Below, piece after piece: positions 6,534 to 15,147 of a stretch of DNA of 21,919 nt. A program made the position numbers and the translations under genes. Origin of the DNA: Ruminococcaceae bacterium UBA3710 (GTDB taxonomy: Bacteria > Bacillota > Clostridia > Oscillospirales > Acutalibacteraceae); NCBI GenBank assembly GCA_002371985.1, contig DFHZ01000155.1, positions 1-21,919 on the forward strand, written 5' to 3'. The notes below the pieces were generated by a model. That model did no database searches, was not told the origin of the DNA, and worked only from the letters and a program-made list of their open reading frames with translations. Each line of letters starts with the position of its first letter. The first letter of the stretch is position 1.

Positions 6534-8282
6534 ATGTCTTCAACTGATATTCTCTCTATGTTAGCACTACTGCTCGGTGGTCTTACATTCTTCCTTTTCG
6601 GAATGAGTGTAATGTCGGGTGGACTTGAACAAATGGCTGGTGGCGGACTTGAGCGAACACTTAAAAAGGTTGGCAAAAATGACTTTTTAGGCTTTACGCT
6701 CGGTACTGGAATTACCGTTGCTATTCAGTCGTCCTCTGCTATGACTGTTATGCTTGTCGGTCTTGTAAACTCCGGAATTTTAGAATTTTCGGATACATTC
6801 GGTATGATTATGGGCTCCCATGTCGGAACTACACTTACCGCTTGGATACTGACGCTTAATGCCAACACCGGCAACAACTTTTTTATGATGCTCTTAAAAC
6901 CGATGACATTTGCACCAATTCTTGCATTTGCGGGAATTGCGATGCGTATGTTTTCAAAGAATACCAAAAAGCAAAAACTCGGCGATATATTTATAGGCTT
7001 TGCGGTTTTGATGGTCGGTATGAATATGATGAGCGACTCAATGGCGGATATAAAGAAGTATTCGAGCTTTTTAACCCTGTTTTCTAATTTGCCTATAATC
7101 GCTTTTTTGGTTTCAACTCTATTTACGGGAATTATACAGTCTTCCGCTGCAACCGTGGCGATTGTTCAGGCTATTGCCCTTTCGGTCGGAATGGACTATG
7201 CGGCGGCAATTCCGCTTGTAATCGGTGCTAATATCGGTACTTGTATGACTGCTATCATTTCAAGTATCGGCACTAATAAGAACGCAAAACGAGTTGTTGC
7301 AATGCATGTTTATACAAATGCCATCGGCGGTGTAGCCTGTATGATAGCATTGTATATTGTTATGGCAATTAGTCCCGATATATTAAAACATCCAATTAAC
7401 ATTTTCGGTGTCGCAATAGTTCACTCAATGTTTAATATCATAAATACCGTTGCGTTTATGCCACTTAAAAAACCGATGCTTAAACTCTGTGAAAAAACCG
7501 TTAGCAGAAGCAATGATGAAAAGCATACCGTATTTTTGGACGAGCGTTTGTTTAATAATACTCCTCTTGCAATTTCGGAATGTAAACGCCTTGCGACCGA
7601 AATGGCAGAACTTACCAAAACTTCGGTATTTGAGGCTTTGGGTATTCTTAAAAAATACGATGAGGCAACAGCACAAAAAATTGAATACGACGAGTCTTTA
7701 GTTGATAAATATGAGGACAGGCTCGGAACATATCTCGTTAAACTGAGTGCTAATTCTTTGACAGAAAATGACTCGCATTATGTAGCAAGAATGCTTCACG
7801 GCATAGGTGATTTTGAAAGAATTTCCGACCACGCATTAAATCTTCGTGATTTAGCCAAAGAGATTAAAGAAAAACGAATAGTTTTTTCCGAAGATGCAAA
7901 GCAGGAAATCGACAATATTTCCAATGCTTTGGTTGAAATTGTAACTATTACGGTCGATTCATTTATTTCAGATGACACCGAAAAAGCGGCACATGTTGAA
8001 CCGCTTGAACAGATTATAGACGAACTTATAAGCAAATTGAAATCCGCTCATATTGACCGTCTGCAAAAGGGCGAATGCACAACGCAACTCGGATTTGTTT
8101 TCTCCGACCTGCTTACGAATTACGAGCGTATATCGGACCATTGCTCAAATCTCGCTGTTTTCACTATGCAACTTGACAGCGAAAAACTTGATGCACATAA
8201 ATACTTGAACTCGCTAAAAACAATGGATAACCCGAAATTTGCAGAAGATTATAATATGTACGGACGCAAGTATTTAACATAA
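6534..8282 (+). CDS. Na/Pi cotransporter family protein with PhoU-like C-terminal domain
   Basis: The 582-residue protein has two Na/Pi-cotransporter repeats in its membrane half. The first contains VAIQSSSAMTVMLVGLVNSG and the second GIIQSSAATVAIVQAIA, with GANIGTCMTAIISSIGTNKN after it; QSS motifs are hallmarks of the NptA/SLC34-like family. From about residue 340 on, the protein is soluble and helical with a PhoU-like pattern (LHGIGDFERISDHALNL and LLTNYERISDHCSNL), the usual fused regulatory domain. It probably moves phosphate with Na+ across the membrane, though some family members (YjbB) export phosphate, so direction is open. The ATG at 6534 has CGGAGG upstream, 19 bases after the glyS stop, and no terminator lies between them. 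Confidence 0.9.
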   Translation: MSSTDILSMLALLLGGLTFFLFGMSVMSGGLEQMAGGGLERTLKKVGKNDFLGFTLGTGITVAIQSSSAMTVMLVGLVNSGILEFSDTFGMIMGSHVGTTLTAWILTLNANTGNNFFMMLLKPMTFAPILAFAGIAMRMFSKNTKKQKLGDIFIGFAVLMVGMNMMSDSMADIKKYSSFLTLFSNLPIIAFLVSTLFTGIIQSSAATVAIVQAIALSVGMDYAAAIPLVIGANIGTCMTAIISSIGTNKNAKRVVAMHVYTNAIGGVACMIALYIVMAISPDILKHPINIFGVAIVHSMFNIINTVAFMPLKKPMLKLCEKTVSRSNDEKHTVFLDERLFNNTPLAISECKRLATEMAELTKTSVFEALGILKKYDEATAQKIEYDESLVDKYEDRLGTYLVKLSANSLTENDSHYVARMLHGIGDFERISDHALNLRDLAKEIKEKRIVFSEDAKQEIDNISNALVEIVTITVDSFISDDTEKAAHVEPLEQIIDELISKLKSAHIDRLQKGECTTQLGFVFSDLLTNYERISDHCSNLAVFTMQLDSEKLDAHKYLNSLKTMDNPKFAEDYNMYGRKYLT

Positions 8283-8312
8283 CTAAAGACCAAATATCCA
8301 AAGGAGAAATTT

Positions 8313-10718
8313 ATGTCAGCAAATTATACCATTACAAAATTAAGCGATATGCTCGAAAAGAAACTTTCTCATAATTTCGGTGTTTCACCCGAACAGGCTT
8401 CCGATGAGATTTTTTATAAAGCCTGTGTTCTGGTACTGCTCGATATTATGGGGGAAAGAAGAGCAAAATTCAGAGATAAAGTTGACGAGCAAGGTGCAAA
8501 AACGGTTTATTATCTGAGTATGGAGTTTTTGATGGGTCGTTCTCTTAAAAATACCCTTTATAATTTGGATTTGACCGAAACTATGCGTAAGGCCCTTTCA
8601 AAATTCAAGGTAAACCTTGATAAACTCTATGATTTTGAGCCGGATGCAGGGCTTGGAAACGGCGGACTTGGAAGACTTGCGGCCTGTTTCCTTGACGGAC
8701 TTTCTACCGGCGGATATAGTGCTTATGGATATTGTATAAAATATGAACTCGGAATTTTCCGTCAAAAGTTAGTTGACGGTTGGCAGACCGAAATGCCTGA
8801 TTTCTGGCTGCCGGGCGGAAGTGTATGGCTCGAACAGCGACCGTCATTTGCGGTAGATGTTCATTTTGACGGCTATATTGACGAGTGGTGGGATAACGGT
8901 TACCACCATGTTGAGCATAAAGATTATGATAATGTCCGTGCAGTGCCTTATGATTTAAAGATTGCCGGTAAAGACGGAAAAACCGTTAATGTTTTAAGAC
9001 TTTGGAGTGCCGAATGTGAAGACTTTAATATGTCGGCTTTTAATCAGGGCGATTATGTAAGAGCATTAGAGCAAAGAGCAAATGCAGAGGCAATTTCAAA
9101 AATTTTATATCCTGAAGATAATCACGCAGAGGGTAAATCATTAAGGCTTCGTCAGCAGTATTTTTTGGTTTCCGCATCTATTCAGGATATTTTGGCAAGG
9201 CATATGCGCCGCTACAATACCCTTGAAAATCTGCCCGAAAAGGTGGCTATCCATATAAACGATACCCACCCGACCCTTGCCATACCCGAACTTATGCGAC
9301 TTTTGCTCGATGAATGCGGGTATTCTTGGGAAAAATCTTGGGATATTGTTACAAAAACGGTAGCATACACAAACCATACCATTATGTCAGAGGCTCTCGA
9401 ATGTTGGCAGATTGATATGTTTAAGAGAAGACTTCCGAGAGTTTATCAAATCATTGAAGAAATTGACCGCAGATACAGGGCTGATGTTATTGCTAAAACC
9501 GGCGATTTTGCTTTGGCGGAAAGAACAGCCGTTATAAGTAACGGTCTTGTTCGTATGGCAAATCTTTGCGTTGCTACTTGCCATACCGTAAACGGTGTTT
9601 CAAAACTTCACAGCAAGATTATTACCGACGAATTATTCAACGATTATTATAAAATGACGCCGGATAAGTTCACAAATGTAACTAACGGTATTGCTCACAG
9701 AAGATGGCTTTGCCAGTCTAACCCCGAACTTTCGGCATACATTACCGAACTTATCGGCGACGGTTTTGTAAAGGATGCAAGTGAACTTGAAAAACTTATG
9801 AAATTCACCGACGATACTGCGGTGCTTTCTAAACTTGCAGATATAAAGAAGAATAATAAAGTTCGTTTGTCTAATTATATTATGGAAAACTATAATGTAA
9901 AAATAGACCCTGCTTCGGTTATTGATATGCAGGTAAAACGGCTTCACGAATACAAGCGTCAGCACCTTAATGCACTTCATATAATTTCCGATTATTTGTA
10001 TTTAAAAGAAAATCCGAATGCACCGTTTACTCCGAAAACCTACATTTTCGGTGCAAAGGCGGCGTCCGGATACCTCTTTGCAAAAGAAATTATACAAATG
10101 ATTTATAAGTTATCAAAGGTCATAAATAACGACCATACCGTAAACGATAAAATCAAGGTAGTATTCCTTGAAGATTACCGTGTTACTTTGGCTGAACTTA
10201 TGATTCCTGCTGCCGAGATAAGCGAACAAATCTCCTTGGCTTCGACAGAAGCGAGTGGAACTTCAAATATGAAGTTTATGATGAACGGTGCTGTTACTCT
10301 CGGAACCGAGGACGGTGCAAATGTTGAAATACATTCGGCTGTCGGAGATGATAACATTGTAATTTTCGGTATGCGTACTCCGGAAGTTCTGCAAATTCAG
10401 AAAAACGGTTATTCGCCTATCGAATACTATAATAATAATGCGGAACTCAGAAATGCACTTGATTTTATCGGCAGAGGTATAGACGGAAAGTCATTTGACA
10501 ACATTTATAATACCCTTAAAAATGTTGACCACTATATGGCTCTTGCTGATTACTCCGATTACTGTGCCGCCCAAAAGAAAACTATGGCACTTTATGAGGA
10601 CAGCAAGGTATGGAATAAGATGTCGCTTATAAATATAGCCAAGTCGGGTATTTTTGCCGCCGATCGTTCAATAGACGAATATGCCAAAAATATTTGGCAT
10701 ATTGACCCGGTTAAGTAG
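8313..10718 (+). CDS. glgP: Glycogen/maltodextrin phosphorylase
   Basis: This GT35 enzyme releases glucose 1-phosphate from the non-reducing ends of alpha-1,4-glucans using phosphate. The 801-residue protein has the family signatures: VYYLSMEFLMGRSLKNTLYN near the N-terminus, LGNGGLGRLAACFLDGLST, and the pyridoxal-phosphate site EASGTSNMKFMMNG with the Schiff-base lysine at K654, followed by EDGANVEI. The length is that of bacterial GlgP/MalP. The ATG at 8313 has AAAGGAG upstream. The GH13 gene starts two bases after its stop, so the two act together on glycogen or imported maltodextrins. The gene also lies directly behind a phosphate transporter, which may be coincidental. Whether glycogen or maltodextrin is the natural substrate cannot be read from sequence. 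Confidence 0.96.
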   Translation: MSANYTITKLSDMLEKKLSHNFGVSPEQASDEIFYKACVLVLLDIMGERRAKFRDKVDEQGAKTVYYLSMEFLMGRSLKNTLYNLDLTETMRKALSKFKVNLDKLYDFEPDAGLGNGGLGRLAACFLDGLSTGGYSAYGYCIKYELGIFRQKLVDGWQTEMPDFWLPGGSVWLEQRPSFAVDVHFDGYIDEWWDNGYHHVEHKDYDNVRAVPYDLKIAGKDGKTVNVLRLWSAECEDFNMSAFNQGDYVRALEQRANAEAISKILYPEDNHAEGKSLRLRQQYFLVSASIQDILARHMRRYNTLENLPEKVAIHINDTHPTLAIPELMRLLLDECGYSWEKSWDIVTKTVAYTNHTIMSEALECWQIDMFKRRLPRVYQIIEEIDRRYRADVIAKTGDFALAERTAVISNGLVRMANLCVATCHTVNGVSKLHSKIITDELFNDYYKMTPDKFTNVTNGIAHRRWLCQSNPELSAYITELIGDGFVKDASELEKLMKFTDDTAVLSKLADIKKNNKVRLSNYIMENYNVKIDPASVIDMQVKRLHEYKRQHLNALHIISDYLYLKENPNAPFTPKTYIFGAKAASGYLFAKEIIQMIYKLSKVINNDHTVNDKIKVVFLEDYRVTLAELMIPAAEISEQISLASTEASGTSNMKFMMNGAVTLGTEDGANVEIHSAVGDDNIVIFGMRTPEVLQIQKNGYSPIEYYNNNAELRNALDFIGRGIDGKSFDNIYNTLKNVDHYMALADYSDYCAAQKKTMALYEDSKVWNKMSLINIAKSGIFAADRSIDEYAKNIWHIDPVK

Positions 10719-10720
10719 TT

Positions 10721-12568
10721 ATGAATTATTATCCGTTTGATTCAAGAAATAAAATCTATAAACCTCATTTTGGTGCAATTAAAGCAGGGGAAACCCTGCT
10801 TTTGCGTATTATCATACATTTTGATGCACACCTGCACGATGCATATTTGTGTATCGAAAAAGACGGCGGTGAGCCTTACGAGATACATCTTGAGCCGAAA
10901 GAACAAATTGACAATTACCGTTTTTATGATACCAAAATAAAACTTGATACGGGTTTATACTGGTATAGTTTCAGATACACAAGCGATTACGGCGAGTTTT
11001 TTGTAACAAAAACCGACAGTTCGCTCGGAATTGTTTCAAAAGACGGCGGTAAATGGCAACAAACGGTTTATGATGCCGATTTTGAAACACCTGATTTTGT
11101 AAGCGGCGGAATAATATATCAAATTTTTCCCGATAGGTTTTATTCTTCGGGGGAAGAACATAAAAACATTCCGACAGATAGATATATCTGCAAAGATTGG
11201 GGCAAACAACCCGAATACAGGCAGGAAAACGGAATATGCTCGCTTGGAAACGATTACTACGGCGGAGATTTAAAGGGCATTACGGTCAAGTTGCCGTATC
11301 TTAAAGAATTAGGCGTCAGTCTTATATATTTAAACCCTATTTGCGAGGCACATTCAAACCATAGATATAATACTGCCGATTATATGAAAATAGACCCAAT
11401 GCTCGGTACGGAAGACGATTTAAAAGAACTCTGCAACGAAGCAAAAAAGAACGGTATTCGCATTATATTAGACGGTGTATTCTCGCATACGGGCGACGAC
11501 AGTATTTATTTTAATAAGTATAAACGCTATGGCGACGGCGGAGCATATAACGATATGGCTTCTCCATATCGCAAATGGTATACATTTAAAAATGAATATC
11601 CCGGATATTCCGCTTGGTGGGGAGTTCCGTCTTTGCCCGAAGTAAACGAAGAAAACGAAGAGTTTTTGGAGTATATTACAGGAAAAGACGGTGTTGTTGA
11701 AAAATGGCTTTCTTTGGGAATTTCGGGAATAAGACTTGATGTTGCGGACGAACTGCCCGATTTGTTTTTAGAAAGTTTGAGAAAATGCGTAAAGGACAAG
11801 AATAAAGATGCTTATATTTTAGGCGAGGTATGGGAAGATGCTTCAAATAAAATAAGTTACGGGGCGCGAAGAAAGTTTTTGCTCGGAAAACAACTCGATT
11901 CGGTTATGAATTATCCTTTTGCAAATGCGATTATAGATTATGTTTGCAAAGGTACTGCTAAAAACCTTTTAGAAACCGTTATGAGTATTCTCGAGAACTA
12001 TCCGAGAGAGTCAGTAAGAACTCTTATGAATCATATCGGAACGCATGATACGGCGAGAATTATTACCGCTATTGCAAACTATGGTAAATACTGCGGCGAC
12101 AGAAAATGGCAAAGCGAACAAACATTAGAGGGCAGTTTGTATGATTTTGCGGTTTTAAAACTTAAAATCGCCGCTCTGCTTCAATATACCTTGCCGGGTG
12201 TTCCTTCGCTCTATTACGGAGACGAGGCGGGACTTACGGGTTTTGGCGACCCGTTTTGCCGAGCCGCATATCCTTGGGGGCATGAAAACACCGACCTGCT
12301 TTCTTATTATAAGGCTCTTGGAAACTTGAGAAGAAGCAAAGTTGTTTTTAAAGACGGAGATTTCGAGCCTGTTGTTTGTCAAGACGGACTGTTTGTGTTT
12401 TTAAGAAGTCAAGGAAATAAAAAGGTTTTAATTGCTACTAACATATCAGAATATGAACAGGAATTTTTGAATACTTATAATGTTAATAATACATTATTCG
12501 GCGAAAATGTTTCCGAAACTACCGACAAAATAAGACTTAAACCGTACGGTTATGCAATTATTGAATAA
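10721..12568 (+). CDS. GH13 alpha-glycosidase (neopullulanase/cyclomaltodextrinase-like)
   Basis: The 615-residue enzyme hydrolyses alpha-glucosidic bonds in maltodextrins, pullulan or cyclodextrins. An N-terminal beta-rich domain (about 1-120, CBM34-like) precedes the TIM barrel, which begins at GIIYQIFPDRF. The catalytic set is complete: D251 and H256 in IILDGVFSH, nucleophile D340 in GIRLDVADEL, acid/base E369 in ILGEVW, and H442/D443 in GTHDTAR. LPEVN near residue 305 takes the place of the MPKLN region typical of the neopullulanase subgroup. A C-terminal beta domain ends the protein. No signal peptide is present, so it should act in the cytoplasm, where glgP works. It begins two bases after the glgP stop with only a weak ribosome binding site, suggesting translational coupling. 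Confidence 0.92.
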   Translation: MNYYPFDSRNKIYKPHFGAIKAGETLLLRIIIHFDAHLHDAYLCIEKDGGEPYEIHLEPKEQIDNYRFYDTKIKLDTGLYWYSFRYTSDYGEFFVTKTDSSLGIVSKDGGKWQQTVYDADFETPDFVSGGIIYQIFPDRFYSSGEEHKNIPTDRYICKDWGKQPEYRQENGICSLGNDYYGGDLKGITVKLPYLKELGVSLIYLNPICEAHSNHRYNTADYMKIDPMLGTEDDLKELCNEAKKNGIRIILDGVFSHTGDDSIYFNKYKRYGDGGAYNDMASPYRKWYTFKNEYPGYSAWWGVPSLPEVNEENEEFLEYITGKDGVVEKWLSLGISGIRLDVADELPDLFLESLRKCVKDKNKDAYILGEVWEDASNKISYGARRKFLLGKQLDSVMNYPFANAIIDYVCKGTAKNLLETVMSILENYPRESVRTLMNHIGTHDTARIITAIANYGKYCGDRKWQSEQTLEGSLYDFAVLKLKIAALLQYTLPGVPSLYYGDEAGLTGFGDPFCRAAYPWGHENTDLLSYYKALGNLRRSKVVFKDGDFEPVVCQDGLFVFLRSQGNKKVLIATNISEYEQEFLNTYNVNNTLFGENVSETTDKIRLKPYGYAIIE

Positions 12569-12574
12569 AAATTC

Positions 12575-12603
12575 TTGACAATGCATATTATTTGTGTTAT
12601 TAT
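12575..12603 (+). promoter_or_regulatory. Promoter of the lysine-riboswitch/nhaC transcript
   Basis: TTGACA (12575-12580) and TATTAT (12598-12603) are separated by 17 bases. The start is expected near 12610, about 20 bases before the riboswitch P1 stem. Confidence 0.85.
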
Positions 12604-12609
12604 GCATTG
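12579..12609. promoter_or_regulatory. Inverted repeat overlapping the nhaC promoter (possible operator)
   Basis: CAATGCATA (12579-12587) and TATGCATTG (12601-12609) are perfect inverted repeats with a 13-base spacer. One arm overlaps the end of the -35, the other overlaps the -10. It is suitably placed for a repressor, but no regulator is identified. Confidence 0.5.
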
Positions 12610-12629
12610 GTAAATTTATTAAAATCTTT

Positions 12630-12791
12630 GATAGAGGTGCAAAAGTCAATAGTAAAGCAACATTGATGCCCGGATAGGCTGTTGCTTAAAAGGGACTTTT
12701 GCCGAAATGAATACTTGGTATCCGCCATTTATTTGTTGGTTCGTTGTAGAATATACACCGAACTGTCACTAAGCATTAGTGGAGCGCTATC
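12630..12791 (+). ncRNA. Lysine riboswitch (L box)
   Basis: The region has the conserved L-box blocks in order: GATAGAGGTGC at the 5' end, GGGACTTTTGCCGAA, TTGGTATCCGCC, GAACTGTCACTAAGCATTAG and TGGAGCGCTATC at the 3' end. P1 pairs GATAG (12630-12634) with CTATC (12787-12791). With lysine bound, P1 should form and the downstream terminator at 12829-12864 would stop transcription. Between them a long AT-rich hairpin (CTTGAAAA 12791-12798 with TTTTCAGG 12823-12830) overlaps P1 by one base and the terminator stem by two, and may be the antiterminator. The controlled gene is an NhaC-type transporter, a known lysine-riboswitch target in Firmicutes. Confidence 0.93.
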
Positions 12792-12828
12792 TTGAAAATA
12801 TAAATATTTAATTTATATTGTGTTTTCA

Positions 12829-12864
12829 GGTCGTGCCAAATGTTTGGTTCGACCTTATTTTTTT
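12829..12864 (+). terminator. Riboswitch-controlled terminator in front of nhaC
   Basis: GGTCGTGCCAAA (12829-12840) pairs with TTTGGTTCGACC (12843-12854), one mismatch, followed by TTATTTTTTT to 12864. It ends 21 bases before the nhaC ATG at 12886 and thus decides whether the gene is transcribed. Confidence 0.88.
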
Positions 12865-12885
12865 AAAATAAAGGAGAAGAGAAAA

Positions 12886-14823
12886 ATGCACTCAAACAAG
12901 ATTACGAGATGGGCTATTGCTCTCTTGATTTGTGCGTTGGTTGCTTTTGTCGGAACATTTACTGCTCTCGGTGTTGATGAAGAAGTAACAAACGCAAAAG
13001 GCACAGAAAAAACTGAACAATCTGCAAAAGATTATACAAAGATTGAAGATGCAGATGGAAACATTGTTGATTTAACTGAACCTGAAGCTGCAAAGGAATA
13101 TTTAGACAATTATGCAAGTAATGTCGAAACTGAGGGCGGAATTGATAATATCAAAAAGGCTTCTGAAACTGTTAAAAAATACAGCAACGATTATACGATA
13201 CCATCTAATGCACAGGAGTATGTTGACGGATATGCCGACAATTTAAGTGAGGACGAAAACTTTGAAACTAATATCGAAACCGCCCTTACAACGGTAAGAA
13301 CAAGTGTAAAAAGATATGCAACATGGTGGTCATTGCTTCCGCCTGTAATAGCAATTCTGTTGGCACTTATAACAAAAGAGGTTTATTCGTCTTTGTTTAT
13401 CGGTATTCTGTTCGGCGGTATGATTTATTCAAACTTCACACTTGAGGGTACCGTAGTACATACTTTACAAGACGGATTTATAAGCAGTGTTGCCGATTCT
13501 TATAATATCGGTATTCTGATATTCCTCGTAATGCTCGGAGCATTGGTTGCTATGATGAATAAAGCAGGTGGCTCTCAAGCATTCGGTAAGTGGACAACAA
13601 AGCATATAAAGACCCGTGTAGGTGCTCAACTTGCTACTATTTTACTCGGTGTTCTTATATTTATAGACGACTATTTCAACTGCTTGACTGTCGGCTCTGT
13701 AATGCGTCCTGTAACCGATAAGCATAATATTTCCCGTGCAAAACTTGCTTATCTTATAGACGCTACCGCCGCACCTGTTTGTATTATTGCTCCTATTTCT
13801 TCTTGGGCTGCTGCCGTTGCAGGTTTTGCAAAGGGTTCGGGTGCCGCAAGCGGCATGTCGCTCTTTATAAGTGCTATTCCTTACAACTTCTATGCAATTC
13901 TTACTATTGTAATGATGGTTTTCTTGGCAGTTACAAATATGGATTACGGTCCTATGAAGAAGCATGAATATAATGCCGTTAATAATAACGACCTGTTTAC
14001 AACCGGCGAAGAGCAAATGGCTGATACCGAAACAAATGCGAACGAAAAGGGTAAGGTTATAGACCTTGTTATTCCGGTAATATTCTTAATCATTGCCTGT
14101 GTAATCGGTATGATTTATTCCGGCGGATTTTTCTCGGGCGAAAACTTCATTGACGCCTTTTCAAATTCCGATGCATCGGTAGGTCTTGTAATCGGCTCCT
14201 TTGCGGCAATTATATTTACAGTTATTTATTATCTTTGCCGTAGAGTTCTTAAATTCAGCGATTGTATGAATGCTATCCCCGAAGGATTTAAGGCAATGGT
14301 TCCGGCTATTTTAATTCTCTGCTGTGCTTGGACACTTAAAACAATGACCGATTCTTTAGGTGCTAAAATCTTTATTTCTCAACTTGTTGAAAAGAGTGCA
14401 GGGTCATTTGAGTTCTTCCTTCCGGCAATCATATTTGTTATCGCAGTTGGTCTTTCTTTTGCAACCGGTACATCCTGGGGAACATTCGGTATCCTTATTC
14501 CTATCGTTCTTTCGGTATTCGGTGCAGAAGACGGTGCAATTACAACAGTTGCTATTTCCGCTTGTATGGCAGGTGCCGTATGCGGAGACCATTGTTCACC
14601 GATTTCGGATACAACAATTATGGCTTCAGCCGGTGCACAGAGCAACCATATGAACCATGTATCTACTCAACTTCCGTATGCTTTGACAGTTGCAGGTGTA
14701 TCATTTGTAAGTTACATTATTGCAGGATTTATTTCAAATTGGCTTATCGCTTTGCCGATTTCAATCGCTTTAATGATTTGCACCTTGTTTGTAATTCGTA
14801 TATTTACTTCTAAAAAGGCATAA
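12886..14823 (+). CDS. NhaC-family Na+/H+ antiporter-like protein, probable lysine transporter
   Basis: Family members exchange Na+ and H+ or carry amino acids across the membrane; the lysine riboswitch in front argues that lysine is the substrate here. The start is the ATG at 12886 with AAGGAGAAG upstream; an in-frame GTG at 12820 lies before the terminator hairpin and is rejected. The 645-residue protein opens with a signal-anchor helix (residues 8-30), then an acidic, probably extracytoplasmic stretch of about 115 residues with an imperfect tandem repeat (EYLDNYASN near 71, EYVDGYADN near 111). The NhaC core starts at WWSLLPPVIAILLALITKEV (147 on) and includes FIDDYFNCLTVG, APISSWAAAVAGFA and GAVCGDHCSPISDTT, all typical of the family. 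The N-terminal insert is absent from short NhaC proteins as I know them. A strong terminator follows. Confidence 0.9.
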   Translation: MHSNKITRWAIALLICALVAFVGTFTALGVDEEVTNAKGTEKTEQSAKDYTKIEDADGNIVDLTEPEAAKEYLDNYASNVETEGGIDNIKKASETVKKYSNDYTIPSNAQEYVDGYADNLSEDENFETNIETALTTVRTSVKRYATWWSLLPPVIAILLALITKEVYSSLFIGILFGGMIYSNFTLEGTVVHTLQDGFISSVADSYNIGILIFLVMLGALVAMMNKAGGSQAFGKWTTKHIKTRVGAQLATILLGVLIFIDDYFNCLTVGSVMRPVTDKHNISRAKLAYLIDATAAPVCIIAPISSWAAAVAGFAKGSGAASGMSLFISAIPYNFYAILTIVMMVFLAVTNMDYGPMKKHEYNAVNNNDLFTTGEEQMADTETNANEKGKVIDLVIPVIFLIIACVIGMIYSGGFFSGENFIDAFSNSDASVGLVIGSFAAIIFTVIYYLCRRVLKFSDCMNAIPEGFKAMVPAILILCCAWTLKTMTDSLGAKIFISQLVEKSAGSFEFFLPAIIFVIAVGLSFATGTSWGTFGILIPIVLSVFGAEDGAITTVAISACMAGAVCGDHCSPISDTTIMASAGAQSNHMNHVSTQLPYALTVAGVSFVSYIIAGFISNWLIALPISIALMICTLFVIRIFTSKKA

Positions 14824-14840
14824 AATGAGTTAAAACTAAC

Positions 14841-14870
14841 ACCCGTACTTTTTTAAGTACGGGTCATTTT
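14841..14870 (+). terminator. Terminator of nhaC
   Basis: A perfect ten-base stem ACCCGTACTT / AAGTACGGGT (14841-14864) with a TTTT loop is followed by catttta. It lies 17 bases after the nhaC stop. Confidence 0.85.
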
Positions 14871-14873
14871 ATA

Positions 14874-14903
14874 TTAAAAAACCGCTGTCAAAAGACAGCG
14901 GTT
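14874..14903 (-). terminator. Terminator of the 6S RNA transcript
   Basis: AACCGCTGTC / GACAGCGGTT (14880-14903) with a four-base loop. On the minus strand it is followed by a T run (TTTTTTAATAT). It stands 16 bases past the closing stem of the structured RNA and faces the nhaC terminator. Confidence 0.85.
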
Positions 14904-14919
14904 AAATTATTATGTTTTG

Positions 14920-15114
14920 CTCCCACTTTGCCGTAGTGTGCCGAATGATAACCTGATTTTTAGTTCAGGTGGGTTTCGTCCGAACGGCTTCGCGCTCCCT
15001 TCTTCCGAACTCGGCACCGCCGCGGGAGGTCTGCAAGCCCACCGTCCGAGAGCAAATCCCTATTTATATTGTTGTAGGGTTATAAAGGCAACAGTTCGCG
15101 AACAAAGCAGGAGT
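14920..15114 (-). ncRNA. ssrS: 6S RNA (RNA polymerase regulator)
   Basis: This stretch between the DUF1292 gene and a terminator is richer in GC than its surroundings and has no credible gene. On the minus strand the ends pair perfectly over 11 bp (CTCCTGCTTTG 15113-15103 with CAAAGTGGGAG 14930-14920, two G-T pairs), giving an RNA of about 194 nt, the size of 6S RNA. The 5' side continues TGTTCGCGAAC, reminiscent of the TGTTCGC of E. coli 6S. A distal arm is built from GGTGGG/CCCACC, CTCCC/GGGAG and CCGA/TCGG. The 3' side carries a small hairpin ACCTGA...TCAGGT, as in the central bubble of 6S. 6S RNA mimics an open promoter and sequesters sigma-70 holoenzyme. The call is from memory of the family and architecture, not a covariance search. 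Another long structured RNA remains possible. Confidence 0.75.
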
Positions 15115-15118
15115 TTTT

Positions 15119-15147
15119 AAATTATTACTGTTTTTCGTCTATTTCAA
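15119..15147 (-). promoter_or_regulatory. Likely 6S RNA promoter inside the end of the DUF1292 gene
   Basis: On the minus strand TTGAAA (15142-15147) and TAATTT (15119-15124) are spaced 17 bases apart. The start would fall near 15113, where the RNA's closing stem begins. The element overlaps the last DUF1292 codons. Confidence 0.5.

Noticed and set aside
8283..8312. Separate promoter directly before glgP
   Set aside because: The gap is only 30 bases and the upstream coding end has no convincing pair of promoter elements, so I did not list one.
12820..12885. GTG at 12820 as the start of the NhaC protein
   Set aside because: It precedes the riboswitch terminator hairpin and has no ribosome binding site; the ATG at 12886 has AAGGAG at a good distance.
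14917..15120. Plus-strand open frame of 67 codons across the structured RNA
   Set aside because: It lies antisense to the 6S-like RNA, has no ribosome binding site and its translation is Pro/Ser/Arg-rich without domain character.
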